A stretch of 64,000 nt of DNA from UBA6522 sp963664945 (lineage in GTDB: Bacteria > Pseudomonadota > Gammaproteobacteria > Steroidobacterales > Rariloculaceae): NCBI GenBank assembly GCA_963664945.1, contig OY761822.1, positions 3,038,001 to 3,102,000 of the forward strand. Reading direction: 5' to 3'. Positions 35,043 to 42,974 of the stretch are shown in pieces. Each line of letters opens with the position of its first letter. Position 1 is the first letter of the stretch. A model generated the notes under the pieces. That model was not told the DNA's origin. It worked only from the letters and a program-made list of their open reading frames with translations, and searched no databases. Both the position numbers and the translations under genes were made by a program.

Positions 35043-36803
35043 CTATGGCTCCGGCGAGAATTCGTACACGGTATTTCCTTCGAAGATCGTGATCAGGACC
35101 TGCGTGTCGGCGATATCGGAGGCCGGGATCTCGAACAGGTGCCGGTCGAGGACGATCAGGTCCGCGGACTTGCCCACCTCGATGGAACCGGCCACGTCCT
35201 CGACCTTGAGCGCCCTGGCGCCGTTGATGGTCACGATCTCGAGTGCCGCTTCCAGGTCCACCGCCTGCTCGGACCACTTTGTTTCCCGGGGGTCTACCAG
35301 GTAGGGATCCCGCCGGGTGAGCAGGGCCTCGACGCCGGGCCACGGGTTCGGCGTGGGCACCACCGCCGGCCAGTCCGAACCGAAGGCCGGTTGCGCGCCC
35401 GATTCCACCAGTGAGCGGATGGGAAACGAAAATTCGGCGCGTTCCCGTCCGATCGTCGCCGTCTGCGCTTCGACCACCCCCGGCACGGGATACCAGAGGA
35501 TCGGCGCCAGTTCGGGGATCGCGCCGAGTTCGCCGAACCGGCCGATGTCATCTGCGTGCATGAGTCCGGCATGGCTGATCTCGTGGCGCAGACCTGACGG
35601 CCCGTTGGCAGCCCGCGCAGCCTCTATGGCGTCCAGGCCCTGGCGCAATGCACCGTCGCCGCCGGCATGCATCTTGACGGTGAACCCCTGGGCGTCGAAG
35701 TTGATGACGTCCTCCGCCAGCGTGGCCGAATCGTGCAGGGGTTCGCCGCGAAAATCGGCCGGGTATGCGTCGTGGGGCAGGTAAGGCTCCAGCATGTACG
35801 CGGTTCGCGACGGAGCGATTCCGTCGAGAAATATCTTGGTGAAATCCGGGTTGACATGCTCGCTCCGGTAATCGTCCCGCTGTTCGATGTTGAGCAGGTG
35901 GTCTTCGTGGCTCTGAATCCACGCGCGTTTCCAGATGAGGCTCGCGGCGACGCGTGCATTGAGCCGGCCGGACCGGTCGAGCGCGTTGTATGTCCTCAGT
36001 GCACCTGCCTCGGCAATCGCGTCCTTGAAGCCGGTCACGCCGTATCGATTCAACATCGCCACGATCCACGCGAGGGCTTCCTCGTACTGCTCTTCCGAAT
36101 AGTCCGGAAGGACGGATATGGCGTTGTAGGCGGCATCGTCGATGAGGATCCCGATGGGCATGCCTTCGCTGTCGCGAACGATGGAACCGCCCGGAGGATC
36201 GGGTGTGTCCGGACCGATGTTCAGTCGTTCCAGCGCAAGGGAATTCGCCCAGGCGTTGTGGACGGTGGAATCCATGAGAAATACCGGGTTGTCCGGCGTA
36301 ACGGTGTCCAGGAGTTCAGCATCGATCGACTGGTCGAGCGTTGCCAGCCCCACGGCCCACTGCCCGCCGCGGATCCATTCACCGGGTTCGGCCTCGGACA
36401 CGCAGCCTGCGACCTGCCCGAGAATTTCCTCGACCGTCGATGTGAACGGAAAGCTGCAGTCGTAAAGGGCTGCCATGGCGCCGTCCACGGGATGTATGTG
36501 GATATCGAACATTCCGGGCATGGCCATGCGGTCCTGGAGGTCCGTGACTTGCGTCCCTTCGCCGATGAATTCGTCAATATCGCCGTCGGAGCCGACCGCG
36601 ACAAACCTGCCGTCGGCAATGGCCACCGCTTCGGCCCAGGGCTGGGCGTCGTTGACCGTATAGATCGCGCCGTTTCGCAACACACGATCCGCGGGGTCGA
36701 CCATCGCCGATCCCGCCTCGGGCGCCGGCGCCTCGCCCGCCGGCTGGCACGCGCAAAGCAGAACTCCCAACGTCGCTCCGCGGAGTAAGGACTTCAGTTT
36801 CAC
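35043..36803 (-). CDS. Amidohydrolase-family (YtcJ-like) lipoprotein
   Basis: 586 residues from a GTG at 36803 with GGAGAG upstream. The leader ends LLCACQPAG, a lipobox with the lipidated Cys. The amidohydrolase fold shows MPGMFDIHIHPVDG (HxH metal ligands), VKMHAGGDGA, HEISHAGLMH and FGSDWPAV (Asp), and a C-terminal IEVGKSADLIVLD. Such proteins hydrolyse C-N bonds of amides or cyclic substrates with bound metal. It is probably periplasmic and tethered to a membrane. Operon with the VOC gene; divergent from DUF6152 copy 3. Confidence 0.85.
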   Translation of the reverse strand: MKLKSLLRGATLGVLLCACQPAGEAPAPEAGSAMVDPADRVLRNGAIYTVNDAQPWAEAVAIADGRFVAVGSDGDIDEFIGEGTQVTDLQDRMAMPGMFDIHIHPVDGAMAALYDCSFPFTSTVEEILGQVAGCVSEAEPGEWIRGGQWAVGLATLDQSIDAELLDTVTPDNPVFLMDSTVHNAWANSLALERLNIGPDTPDPPGGSIVRDSEGMPIGILIDDAAYNAISVLPDYSEEQYEEALAWIVAMLNRYGVTGFKDAIAEAGALRTYNALDRSGRLNARVAASLIWKRAWIQSHEDHLLNIEQRDDYRSEHVNPDFTKIFLDGIAPSRTAYMLEPYLPHDAYPADFRGEPLHDSATLAEDVINFDAQGFTVKMHAGGDGALRQGLDAIEAARAANGPSGLRHEISHAGLMHADDIGRFGELGAIPELAPILWYPVPGVVEAQTATIGRERAEFSFPIRSLVESGAQPAFGSDWPAVVPTPNPWPGVEALLTRRDPYLVDPRETKWSEQAVDLEAALEIVTINGARALKVEDVAGSIEVGKSADLIVLDRHLFEIPASDIADTQVLITIFEGNTVYEFSPEP

Positions 36804-36954
36804 TTGTGATGGCTCTCCGTGGTTTCTTATAGTGTATTCGCAATGGTATTTTGACATCAGTTGCGCCGATTGCGGCGATGAAGGCCGTTCGAAGTAGAAT
36901 AAGCTTCTGAAGGGATATGTGCGTCTTGCGGAGTTCGCTCGGGAGGTCAACGCG

Positions 36955-37347
36955 ATGAAATGCAGGGTTTCTGGTGTTTTGCTTGTGACTTCGCTGCTGG
37001 CCGTAATGGCCGGAGCATCGGCACACCATGGCGGTGCCGCATACGATGGCTCGGCATCCGTCGAAGTTGCCGGAAAGGTGACCCGATTCGAGTTCGTCAA
37101 TCCTCACGTACTGATCTATGCGAATGTCACGGACGGGGAAGGCAATACCGTTGAGTGGTCCGGCGAACTGACGAGCCCCAACCGCCTCGCGCGCAGCCAG
37201 CGCAGCGCGGTCCGGTGGCACAAGGATATCTTTCAGCCCGGCGATGACATCACGCTGATCGGCAACCCGGCCAGGAGCGGCGCGCCATCATTGCGCTTGC
37301 AGGAAGTACTGAACGGCGACGGCGAGCGGATGATCGGCGACGATTGA
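36955..37347 (+). CDS. DUF6152-family periplasmic protein, N-terminal domain only (copy 3)
   Basis: 130 residues from ATG 36955, preceded by GGGAGG. The signal peptide ends ASA and the mature part starts HHGGAAYDG. GKVTRFEFVNPHVLIYANV and FQPGDDITLIGNPARSG match the first domain of the larger copies; the second domain is absent. This is the minimal DUF6152 form. It stands alone, divergent from the amidohydrolase. Confidence 0.72.
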   Translation: MKCRVSGVLLVTSLLAVMAGASAHHGGAAYDGSASVEVAGKVTRFEFVNPHVLIYANVTDGEGNTVEWSGELTSPNRLARSQRSAVRWHKDIFQPGDDITLIGNPARSGAPSLRLQEVLNGDGERMIGDD

Positions 37348-37423
37348 TTGGCACGATCGCCGCACGTTTCACTTTCTGAATGTTATAACTGTAGTAATAA
37401 TTTGCTCTGGACAGACCGGGAGT

Positions 37424-37657
37424 GTGAAGGTGGCAGCGGTTCTCAGGATCAGGAAGCTGGGTAATTCTCTGGCGGTGATTCTTCCCAAGGATCAGCTTGA
37501 GCGTCTGCGTGTGGGCGAAGGTGACGAACTCCACGCGACGGCAACGGCCGATGGGTTGGAACTGTCGCCATTCGACCCGGACTTTGAAACGAAGATCAAG
37601 GCATTCGATCGCACGAGGCGCAAGTTCCGTAACGCACTGCGCGAACTGGCGCGATGA
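37424..37657 (+). CDS. AbrB/MazE-type antitoxin
   Basis: 77 residues from a GTG preceded by GGGAG. LRIRKLGNSLAVILPKDQLERLRVGEGDEL is the swapped-hairpin SpoVT-AbrB DNA-binding domain; the C-terminal tail (about 45-77) should wrap the toxin. It is followed by a Doc-type toxin after 3 bases. Confidence 0.82.
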   Translation: MKVAAVLRIRKLGNSLAVILPKDQLERLRVGEGDELHATATADGLELSPFDPDFETKIKAFDRTRRKFRNALRELAR

Positions 37658-37660
37658 GCA

Positions 37661-38047
37661 TTGCCTGTCTGGCTGGAAAAGCGGGAGGTCCTTTACTTCC
37701 TCTCGGAACTCCTGGCCGAGCATGGCGGGCTCGCGGGACCGCCCGACGATAACTACCTTGAATCCACGTTGGCTCGACCCCGTAACCGTCTCGCGTATGA
37801 GCCCGGCAGTTCAATTTTTGAGCTTGCCGCCGCCTATGGCTTCGGGTTTTCGCGTAACCACTGTTTTCCTGACGGCAACAAACGCATAGCCCTGGTTGCC
37901 ATTGATGTATTTCTTCAGGCGAACGGGTACGAGTTACGGGTAGATGAGCCTGAGGCTGTGGTCGCGATAAGGGGAGTAGCAACCGGAGAATTGACTGAGC
38001 AAGCGCTGTCCACCTGGATTGAGTCTCAATCTGTGTCGCTCGATTGA
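37661..38047 (+). CDS. doc: Doc/Fic-type toxin (death on curing)
   Basis: 128 residues from a TTG at 37661. The Fic-type motif is H67-C-F-P-D-G-N-K-R75, close to the Doc HxFx[DN]ANKR loop. Doc enzymes phosphorylate EF-Tu and stop translation. N-terminal WLEKREVLYFLSELLAEHGG and the GGLAGPPDDNYLESTLARP segment are typical. It forms a toxin-antitoxin pair with the AbrB-like gene just upstream. Confidence 0.85.
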   Translation: MPVWLEKREVLYFLSELLAEHGGLAGPPDDNYLESTLARPRNRLAYEPGSSIFELAAAYGFGFSRNHCFPDGNKRIALVAIDVFLQANGYELRVDEPEAVVAIRGVATGELTEQALSTWIESQSVSLD

Positions 38048-38222
38048 ACTGCTCGGACGCCAGCGCTTCGCCCGCCGGCTGGCACGCCGCCAGAAACGGA
38101 CCGGCAATGCCGATGCGAAGGCAGCCGTCCGGCTCGTCATCCGAGCGGGGCGGTCAGTTGTCCGGGCAGATCGCAATCGCTAGAATGCGCCATATCATGC
38201 ATATCTTCGGCTGACATATTAT

Positions 38223-38477
38223 ATGGCGACCAGAACGACCATACTGCTGGATGACGATGTGCGAACGGCGGCTCGGGAACTGGCCAACCGGTACGGTTGT
38301 TCGGTTTCCGAGGCGATCCGCCGCGCCGTGCTGCGCCACCGCGATGCAACCATGGGCCTCTCGCCGGAGCGGCGCAAGGCGCGCGTCGAGGCTCTGCAGC
38401 GGTTGTTCGTTCTTTTCGAGGGTCACGATGCGGAGGATGAGATTAGACGCCTCAAGGAGCAGGACGAAGGGTTTTGA
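38223..38477 (+). CDS. Ribbon-helix-helix antitoxin (VapB-like)
   Basis: 84 residues. RTTILLDDDVRTAARELANRYGCSVSEAIRRAVLRHRD is a ribbon-helix-helix domain, followed by a helical tail for toxin binding. It directly abuts the PIN-domain gene (stop and next ATG touch). A possible control palindrome lies in the AT-rich leader near 38195-38222 (CATATCATGCATATC-like). Confidence 0.82.
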   Translation: MATRTTILLDDDVRTAARELANRYGCSVSEAIRRAVLRHRDATMGLSPERRKARVEALQRLFVLFEGHDAEDEIRRLKEQDEGF

Positions 38478-38873
38478 ATGGCGATTCATCTTGACACGGA
38501 TTTCCTTGTCCATGGATTGGCCGGAGGCGGTCCGGAGCGCCGCAAACTGGTTGAAGTCGTGGAATCGCGGGAGGAAGTCGAGATCAGTGCCATCGTATGG
38601 TACGAATACTCTCGCGGTCCGCGCACGGTCGAACAGTTGGCTGTCGCGCGTTCGATTTTTTCGGAAGACGGTATCGTTCCATTCACCGCACCCATCGCGG
38701 TGGCTGCCGCGGAGTTGTTCAGGAAGCTGGGCTCACCGCGCCGCCGCGCGGCAGATATTGCAATCGGGATCACGGCCGTGATGCGGGGCGCAACGTTGGT
38801 TACCCGTAATATCAGGGACTTCGCGGGGATAGACGGGCTCGAAGTTGAAGACGGCTCGACTTGGCGACACTGA
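38478..38873 (+). CDS. PIN-domain ribonuclease toxin (VapC-like)
   Basis: 131 residues. The PIN fold begins IHLDTDFLVHGL with the first acidic ligand D6, has a mid acidic residue in SAIVWYEYSRG, and ends with RRRAADIAIGITAVMRGATLVTRNIRDFAGI, including the second Asp cluster. Such toxins cleave tRNA or rRNA in a metal-dependent way. Partner of the RHH protein immediately upstream. Confidence 0.87.
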   Translation: MAIHLDTDFLVHGLAGGGPERRKLVEVVESREEVEISAIVWYEYSRGPRTVEQLAVARSIFSEDGIVPFTAPIAVAAAELFRKLGSPRRRAADIAIGITAVMRGATLVTRNIRDFAGIDGLEVEDGSTWRH

Positions 38874-38917
38874 ATGTCTTGATCCGCAGCCTGGAGCGTT
38901 GTCGGGAGCGAACAGTC

Positions 38918-39667
38918 ATGCCCAATAGAATTTGCCTGCTGATCGCAGCGGCGCTTGCCGTTATTTCTTCTACGGCCCGCGCTCAGGACGCAGCCCACGG
39001 CGATGACCTCTCCGGCGTGTGGACCAACGACCCGGAACCCGATACCCGGTCTTTCCAGAATTGGGCGCTAACCGGCGACCTGCCGCCAATGACCGAATGG
39101 GCGCAGGAGCGCTTCGAGGCGTCCAGGCCCACCTTCGGCCCGCGCAGCGTACCGGTACTTGAAACCAACGATCCGGTTTACGCCTGCTTCCCCCCGGGAA
39201 CGCCGCGAATCTACATGCACCCGTTTCCCATGGAGATCGTCCAGACGCCCGGGCGGGTAATGATGGTTTTCGAATACGATCACGTAGTCCGGGCGATCTA
39301 TACTGACGGGCGCGACCATCGTACCGACCTGGCGCCCATGTACATGGGCGATTCCACGGGCCACTGGGAAGGGGATACGCTGGTGGTGGAGACCGTCAAC
39401 TTCAACGACAAGACTTGGATAGACCGCCGCGGTGTGCCGCACAGCGAGGCGATGCGGGTCGTCGAACGGATTCGTCGCGTCGATGAAGACAGGCTGCGAA
39501 TCGATATCACGGTGGAGGATCCGGTCGCTTTCACCGAAACCTGGACCGGGCAGCGGCACTATCGGCGCGTGGACTGGGATATCGAGGAATTCGTCTGCAT
39601 GGACAACGTCAACTTCGAGGACTACGAGCGGGAAGTGCTGGAATACGAAGGAAGCGATCCCGACTGA
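38918..39667 (+). CDS. Exported protein related to the C-terminal half of DUF6152 proteins (copy 4)
   Basis: 249 residues from ATG 38918 with GGGAG upstream. A signal peptide ends STARAQD. The rest resembles the second domain of the larger copies: CFPPGTPRIYMHPFPMEIVQTPG, HWEGDTLVVETVNFND and AMRVVERIRRVDEDRL. The first His-His domain is absent, so this is the reciprocal of copy 3. Function unknown. Confidence 0.65.
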   Translation: MPNRICLLIAAALAVISSTARAQDAAHGDDLSGVWTNDPEPDTRSFQNWALTGDLPPMTEWAQERFEASRPTFGPRSVPVLETNDPVYACFPPGTPRIYMHPFPMEIVQTPGRVMMVFEYDHVVRAIYTDGRDHRTDLAPMYMGDSTGHWEGDTLVVETVNFNDKTWIDRRGVPHSEAMRVVERIRRVDEDRLRIDITVEDPVAFTETWTGQRHYRRVDWDIEEFVCMDNVNFEDYEREVLEYEGSDPD

Positions 39668-39905
39668 GGCCCGGACAACGTCAGCGCATGGGCTACTGCC
39701 ACCGAGGTGGCTTCGGATATCCGATTTCCGAACCCGCACTCGTTTTCGATTGCGACCTGGAGATAGCCAGAAGATCGACGCGTAACGCCGTCGTGGGCTG
39801 AGAGGGGCAGGCAGTGTTGCCCCGGATCGCGTTACCGGACTCCGGCAGCCTGTAGCCTTGCCGGTCCCGGTGCTCGCGTGACTCTTGCCGCGGGCTAAAG
39901 GAGCA

Positions 39906-40958
39906 CTAGTCTTCGGCTTCCGGCGTGCAGTCGTAGTCTCCGACCACCGCGTCGGGATACCAGACCCAGTACTTCCCGAACGTCATCGGCTCGACCAGGT
40001 ACTCCGGATCGGCGAAGGTCATGGTGTAGTCCAGCCGATCCCCCTGTTCGCTCACGGTGAAACGCTCTTCCAGCGTGGCCGCCGTGCTCATCGGGACACC
40101 CTGGCCGTCGAAGTGGCCCCAGTTCATGTTCGTTGTCGTGACGGCCAGCGTGGGCTCGTCAAGCCATTGGCCGATCGAATACCCCAGAAGCGAGTCCGGT
40201 TGCCCTTCGGCGGAAGCATCCGGCGCCATGTGAATGGTCCGGATCGTATCGAATTCCTCGTTGTGCCAGAGAATGTTCTCACCGTCCTGTCTGAATTCGA
40301 ACGGGTAGGGCGCCTCCATGATCATCGGCATTCCCTTGGGCGCGCAGTTCTGCAGCGGGTTGTCGCGCGCCCATTCGAAGGCATCGACCGCCAGCAGCGC
40401 CGCCTCGGTCAGGTTGGCGCGGCCGGCCGCGGTTCGCCCGATGTCCCGCGGCAATAGCATGGGAATGTTGTCAGGCGTGCTCCAGATACGGAACAGGCCA
40501 AGTTCCGGCGCCGTGGTGAAGCCGACCGACTGGCGCCGGCTCGCCGACATTTCGATGGTCTCGTCCGTCCAGATTCGCTCGACGTTGGCGCCCAGCAGCA
40601 CTTCCCGGCCGTCGCCGGTGAGCAGGTTCGTGAAGTAGAGGCGGTGTTCGACACGGTGCGCCGGGTGCCCGGCGACGCGTATCGTGTCGCCCACGGCCAT
40701 GAAGGACGGATCGATCTGCCAGCGGCGCATGTTGCTCAGCGCGGTGGTGGCCATCTCCCACTCGAATGCTTCGCCGTTGTCGTCCACCACGCGCATGGAT
40801 GCCTGGACGTGCGGATTGCGCCACAGGATGTCGGTGACTTCGCCTTCCAGTTCGATCAGGGTCGACGTGTCGTAGCTGCCGGCGACCGCGTGGTGAGCGA
40901 GGCTCGCGATCGGGAGCCCGCCAAGGCTCAGGAGGAAAATTACACGAATCATCTTCAT
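39906..40958 (-). CDS. DUF6152-family periplasmic protein (copy 5)
   Basis: 350 residues from ATG 40958, preceded by CGGAGG. The signal peptide ends SLA and the mature start is HHAVAGSYD. First domain: GEVTDILWRNPHVQASM and VAGHPAHRVEHRLY; second domain: CAPKGMPMIMEAPYPFEF, WLDEPTLAVTTTNMNWG and RLDYTMTFADPEYLVEP. It is full-length and close in layout to copies 1 and 2. It converges on copy 4. Confidence 0.72.
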   Translation of the reverse strand: MKMIRVIFLLSLGGLPIASLAHHAVAGSYDTSTLIELEGEVTDILWRNPHVQASMRVVDDNGEAFEWEMATTALSNMRRWQIDPSFMAVGDTIRVAGHPAHRVEHRLYFTNLLTGDGREVLLGANVERIWTDETIEMSASRRQSVGFTTAPELGLFRIWSTPDNIPMLLPRDIGRTAAGRANLTEAALLAVDAFEWARDNPLQNCAPKGMPMIMEAPYPFEFRQDGENILWHNEEFDTIRTIHMAPDASAEGQPDSLLGYSIGQWLDEPTLAVTTTNMNWGHFDGQGVPMSTAATLEERFTVSEQGDRLDYTMTFADPEYLVEPMTFGKYWVWYPDAVVGDYDCTPEAED

Positions 40959-41351
40959 TTCAACCTCCGGAAAATTTCGCTTCGTTCTCAAAACGTCACT
41001 GATCCGTCGTCAGCTCGGGCGCATCCCATTCCAGGCTACGTATTTTCTGCCGTAATTGCCTAGTGAATTCATCGCTTGTTCCCCTTTTGAATCAGCGAGA
41101 AATATTGAAAATATACGTGTTCTTGCCAACATTTCGTCGTACCGGACACTATGACACGGCACATTTGGAGTCAACTGCGCACGTGGCGCCTGTCGTGCTG
41201 GCCAGCAGGCGGGTATTCGGGTGCCGGAAATCCACGCCCATGAGACTGTTATCCCGATCGGAACGCGAATCCTCTGATTCGCGCTGACGCCTGCGGTGGT
41301 AGTGGTTGACCGGGCATTTGCGGATAATGGCCCAGCCATGGACGATACACG
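40959..41351. other. Divergent intergenic region with a hairpin
   Basis: Between copy 5 (minus) and the ubiD-like gene (plus). It is AT-richer than average around 41085-41130, suitable for promoters. An 8-bp perfect hairpin (CGCGAATC, 41264-41271, with GATTCGCG, 41276-41283, loop CTCT) lies 70 bases before the ubiD-like gene. No T-run follows, and no gene is supported. Confidence 0.5.
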
Positions 41352-42974
41352 ATGAGTCAGGACGGCGCGGGCTATCCGGATTTCCAGGATCACCTGGCGG
41401 CCCTGGAGGCGCGCGGTTTGCTGCGCCGGATAGACCGGCCCATCGACAAGGACACTGAACTGCATCCGCTGGTTCGGTGGCAGTTTCAGGGTGGACTCAG
41501 GGAGTCGGAGCGCTCGGCATTTCTCTTTACACGCGTCACCGGCACCGGTGGACAGACGTTCGGGATGCCTGTCGCCGTGGGCGCCCTGGCGGCGACGCCG
41601 CAGATCTACGCGGTGGGCATGGGCGTGGAGGTGGAGGAGATCGGCGCCAGGTGGTTGCACGCGATGAGGAATCCTGTCGCACCGGTCACCGTGGATTCGC
41701 CGCCCTGCCAGCAGGTCGTCGTTATAGGCGAGGCCGTGACCAGGCCGGGCGGCGGGCTCGACGCACTTCCCGTGCCGATTTCCACTCCGGGTTACGACGC
41801 GGCGCCCTACCTCGTGGCAACGCTCGTTATTACCCGCGACCCCGACACGGGTGTTCGCAACATGGGCACGTATCGAGCGGCGTTGAAGGCGCCCGACCGG
41901 CTCGGGGTCCGCATGGCGACGCGGGTCGGTGGCGCAGGCGGCTACCTGCATTGGCGAAAGTATCGCGCGCGCGGCGAGCCGATGCCTTGCGCCATCGCCG
42001 TCGGCGCGCCTCCGGCGGTGGCCTACAGCGGTCCGCAAAAGCTGCCCGTGGGCCAGGATGAGATGGCCGTTGCCGGGGGGATCGTCGGCGCGCCCATCCG
42101 TATCTCGCCGGCTGTGTCGGTGGACCTGCAAGTGCCGGCGGACGCGGAGATCGTCGTGGAAGGCCTGATCGACACGGAAAGACTCGAGCCCGAAGGTCCC
42201 TTCGGGGAGAGTCACGGCCACGTCGCGCTGGAAGATTTCAACATGTCGATGCAGGTCACCGCGATCACGCTGAAACGCTCGCCGGTGTTCGCCTCCATCG
42301 TTAGCCAGGTCACGCCCAGCGAGTCCAGCGTGCTCAAGAAAGTCGCCTACGAGCCGTTGTTCCTGGCGCACCTGCGGGATGAACTGAAGGTCCCGGGGAT
42401 ACTGAGCGTCAACATGCACGAGCCCCTGACCAACCTGCGGCCGGTGATTTTCCTGCGTTTCACCGCGGGAACGGCGCGGGAAGATGTCTGGCGGGGGATC
42501 GAGGGCGCATCGACCCTGCAGGCCCAGTGCGGCAAGATCGTCATCGCCCTGAGCGAGGACATCGATCCGCTGAACACCGACGCCATCTTCTGGTCGCTGG
42601 CGTACCGGATGAATCCCGCGGACGATATCCGGATCGTTTCGGGCCGCAGCCGCGGACATGGCCCAAAGGGAGCCTCCGCGGGGGAAGAGTCCGGCGTCCT
42701 GGTCGACGCCACCCGCAAGGGGCCGATGACGCCGTTGGCGCTTCCCGCCCGGGAGTACATGGAAAACGCCCGGGCGATCTGGGAGGAGCTGGAACTGCCG
42801 ACATTGTCACCGCAGAACCCGTGGCACGGCTACACCATGGGCGAATGGACCGACGCCTGGGAGGCCTTTGCGCGAAACGCGGCCGCCGGACGGTGGGCCG
42901 AGAACGGGGCGCAGACGTGGCTCCGCAGACGTTCGGGAGTCGATCCGGAAACTCCTGTAGGCGAAGTTCGGTGA
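41352..42974 (+). CDS. UbiD-family decarboxylase
   Basis: 540 residues. Family blocks include PDFQDHLAALEARGLLRRIDRPIDKDTELHPLVRWQF at the N terminus, a VATRVGGAGGYLHWRKYRARG region for prenylated-FMN binding, LEPEGPFGESHGHVALEDF with the acidic catalytic pair, and EDVWRGIEGASTLQAQCGKIVIA. UbiD enzymes use prenylated FMN for reversible decarboxylation of aromatic or unsaturated acids. The UbiX-type flavin prenyltransferase is not in the window. The stop overlaps the start of the next gene (GTGA), so an operon with a molybdenum hydroxylase is evident. Confidence 0.87.
   Translation: MSQDGAGYPDFQDHLAALEARGLLRRIDRPIDKDTELHPLVRWQFQGGLRESERSAFLFTRVTGTGGQTFGMPVAVGALAATPQIYAVGMGVEVEEIGARWLHAMRNPVAPVTVDSPPCQQVVVIGEAVTRPGGGLDALPVPISTPGYDAAPYLVATLVITRDPDTGVRNMGTYRAALKAPDRLGVRMATRVGGAGGYLHWRKYRARGEPMPCAIAVGAPPAVAYSGPQKLPVGQDEMAVAGGIVGAPIRISPAVSVDLQVPADAEIVVEGLIDTERLEPEGPFGESHGHVALEDFNMSMQVTAITLKRSPVFASIVSQVTPSESSVLKKVAYEPLFLAHLRDELKVPGILSVNMHEPLTNLRPVIFLRFTAGTAREDVWRGIEGASTLQAQCGKIVIALSEDIDPLNTDAIFWSLAYRMNPADDIRIVSGRSRGHGPKGASAGEESGVLVDATRKGPMTPLALPAREYMENARAIWEELELPTLSPQNPWHGYTMGEWTDAWEAFARNAAAGRWAENGAQTWLRRRSGVDPETPVGEVR

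Noticed and set aside
38060..38100. Minus-strand stretch resembling the amidohydrolase lipobox region (ACQPAGE)
   Set aside because: About 20 bases match 36735-36755, but no open gene follows; too short to call a remnant with confidence.
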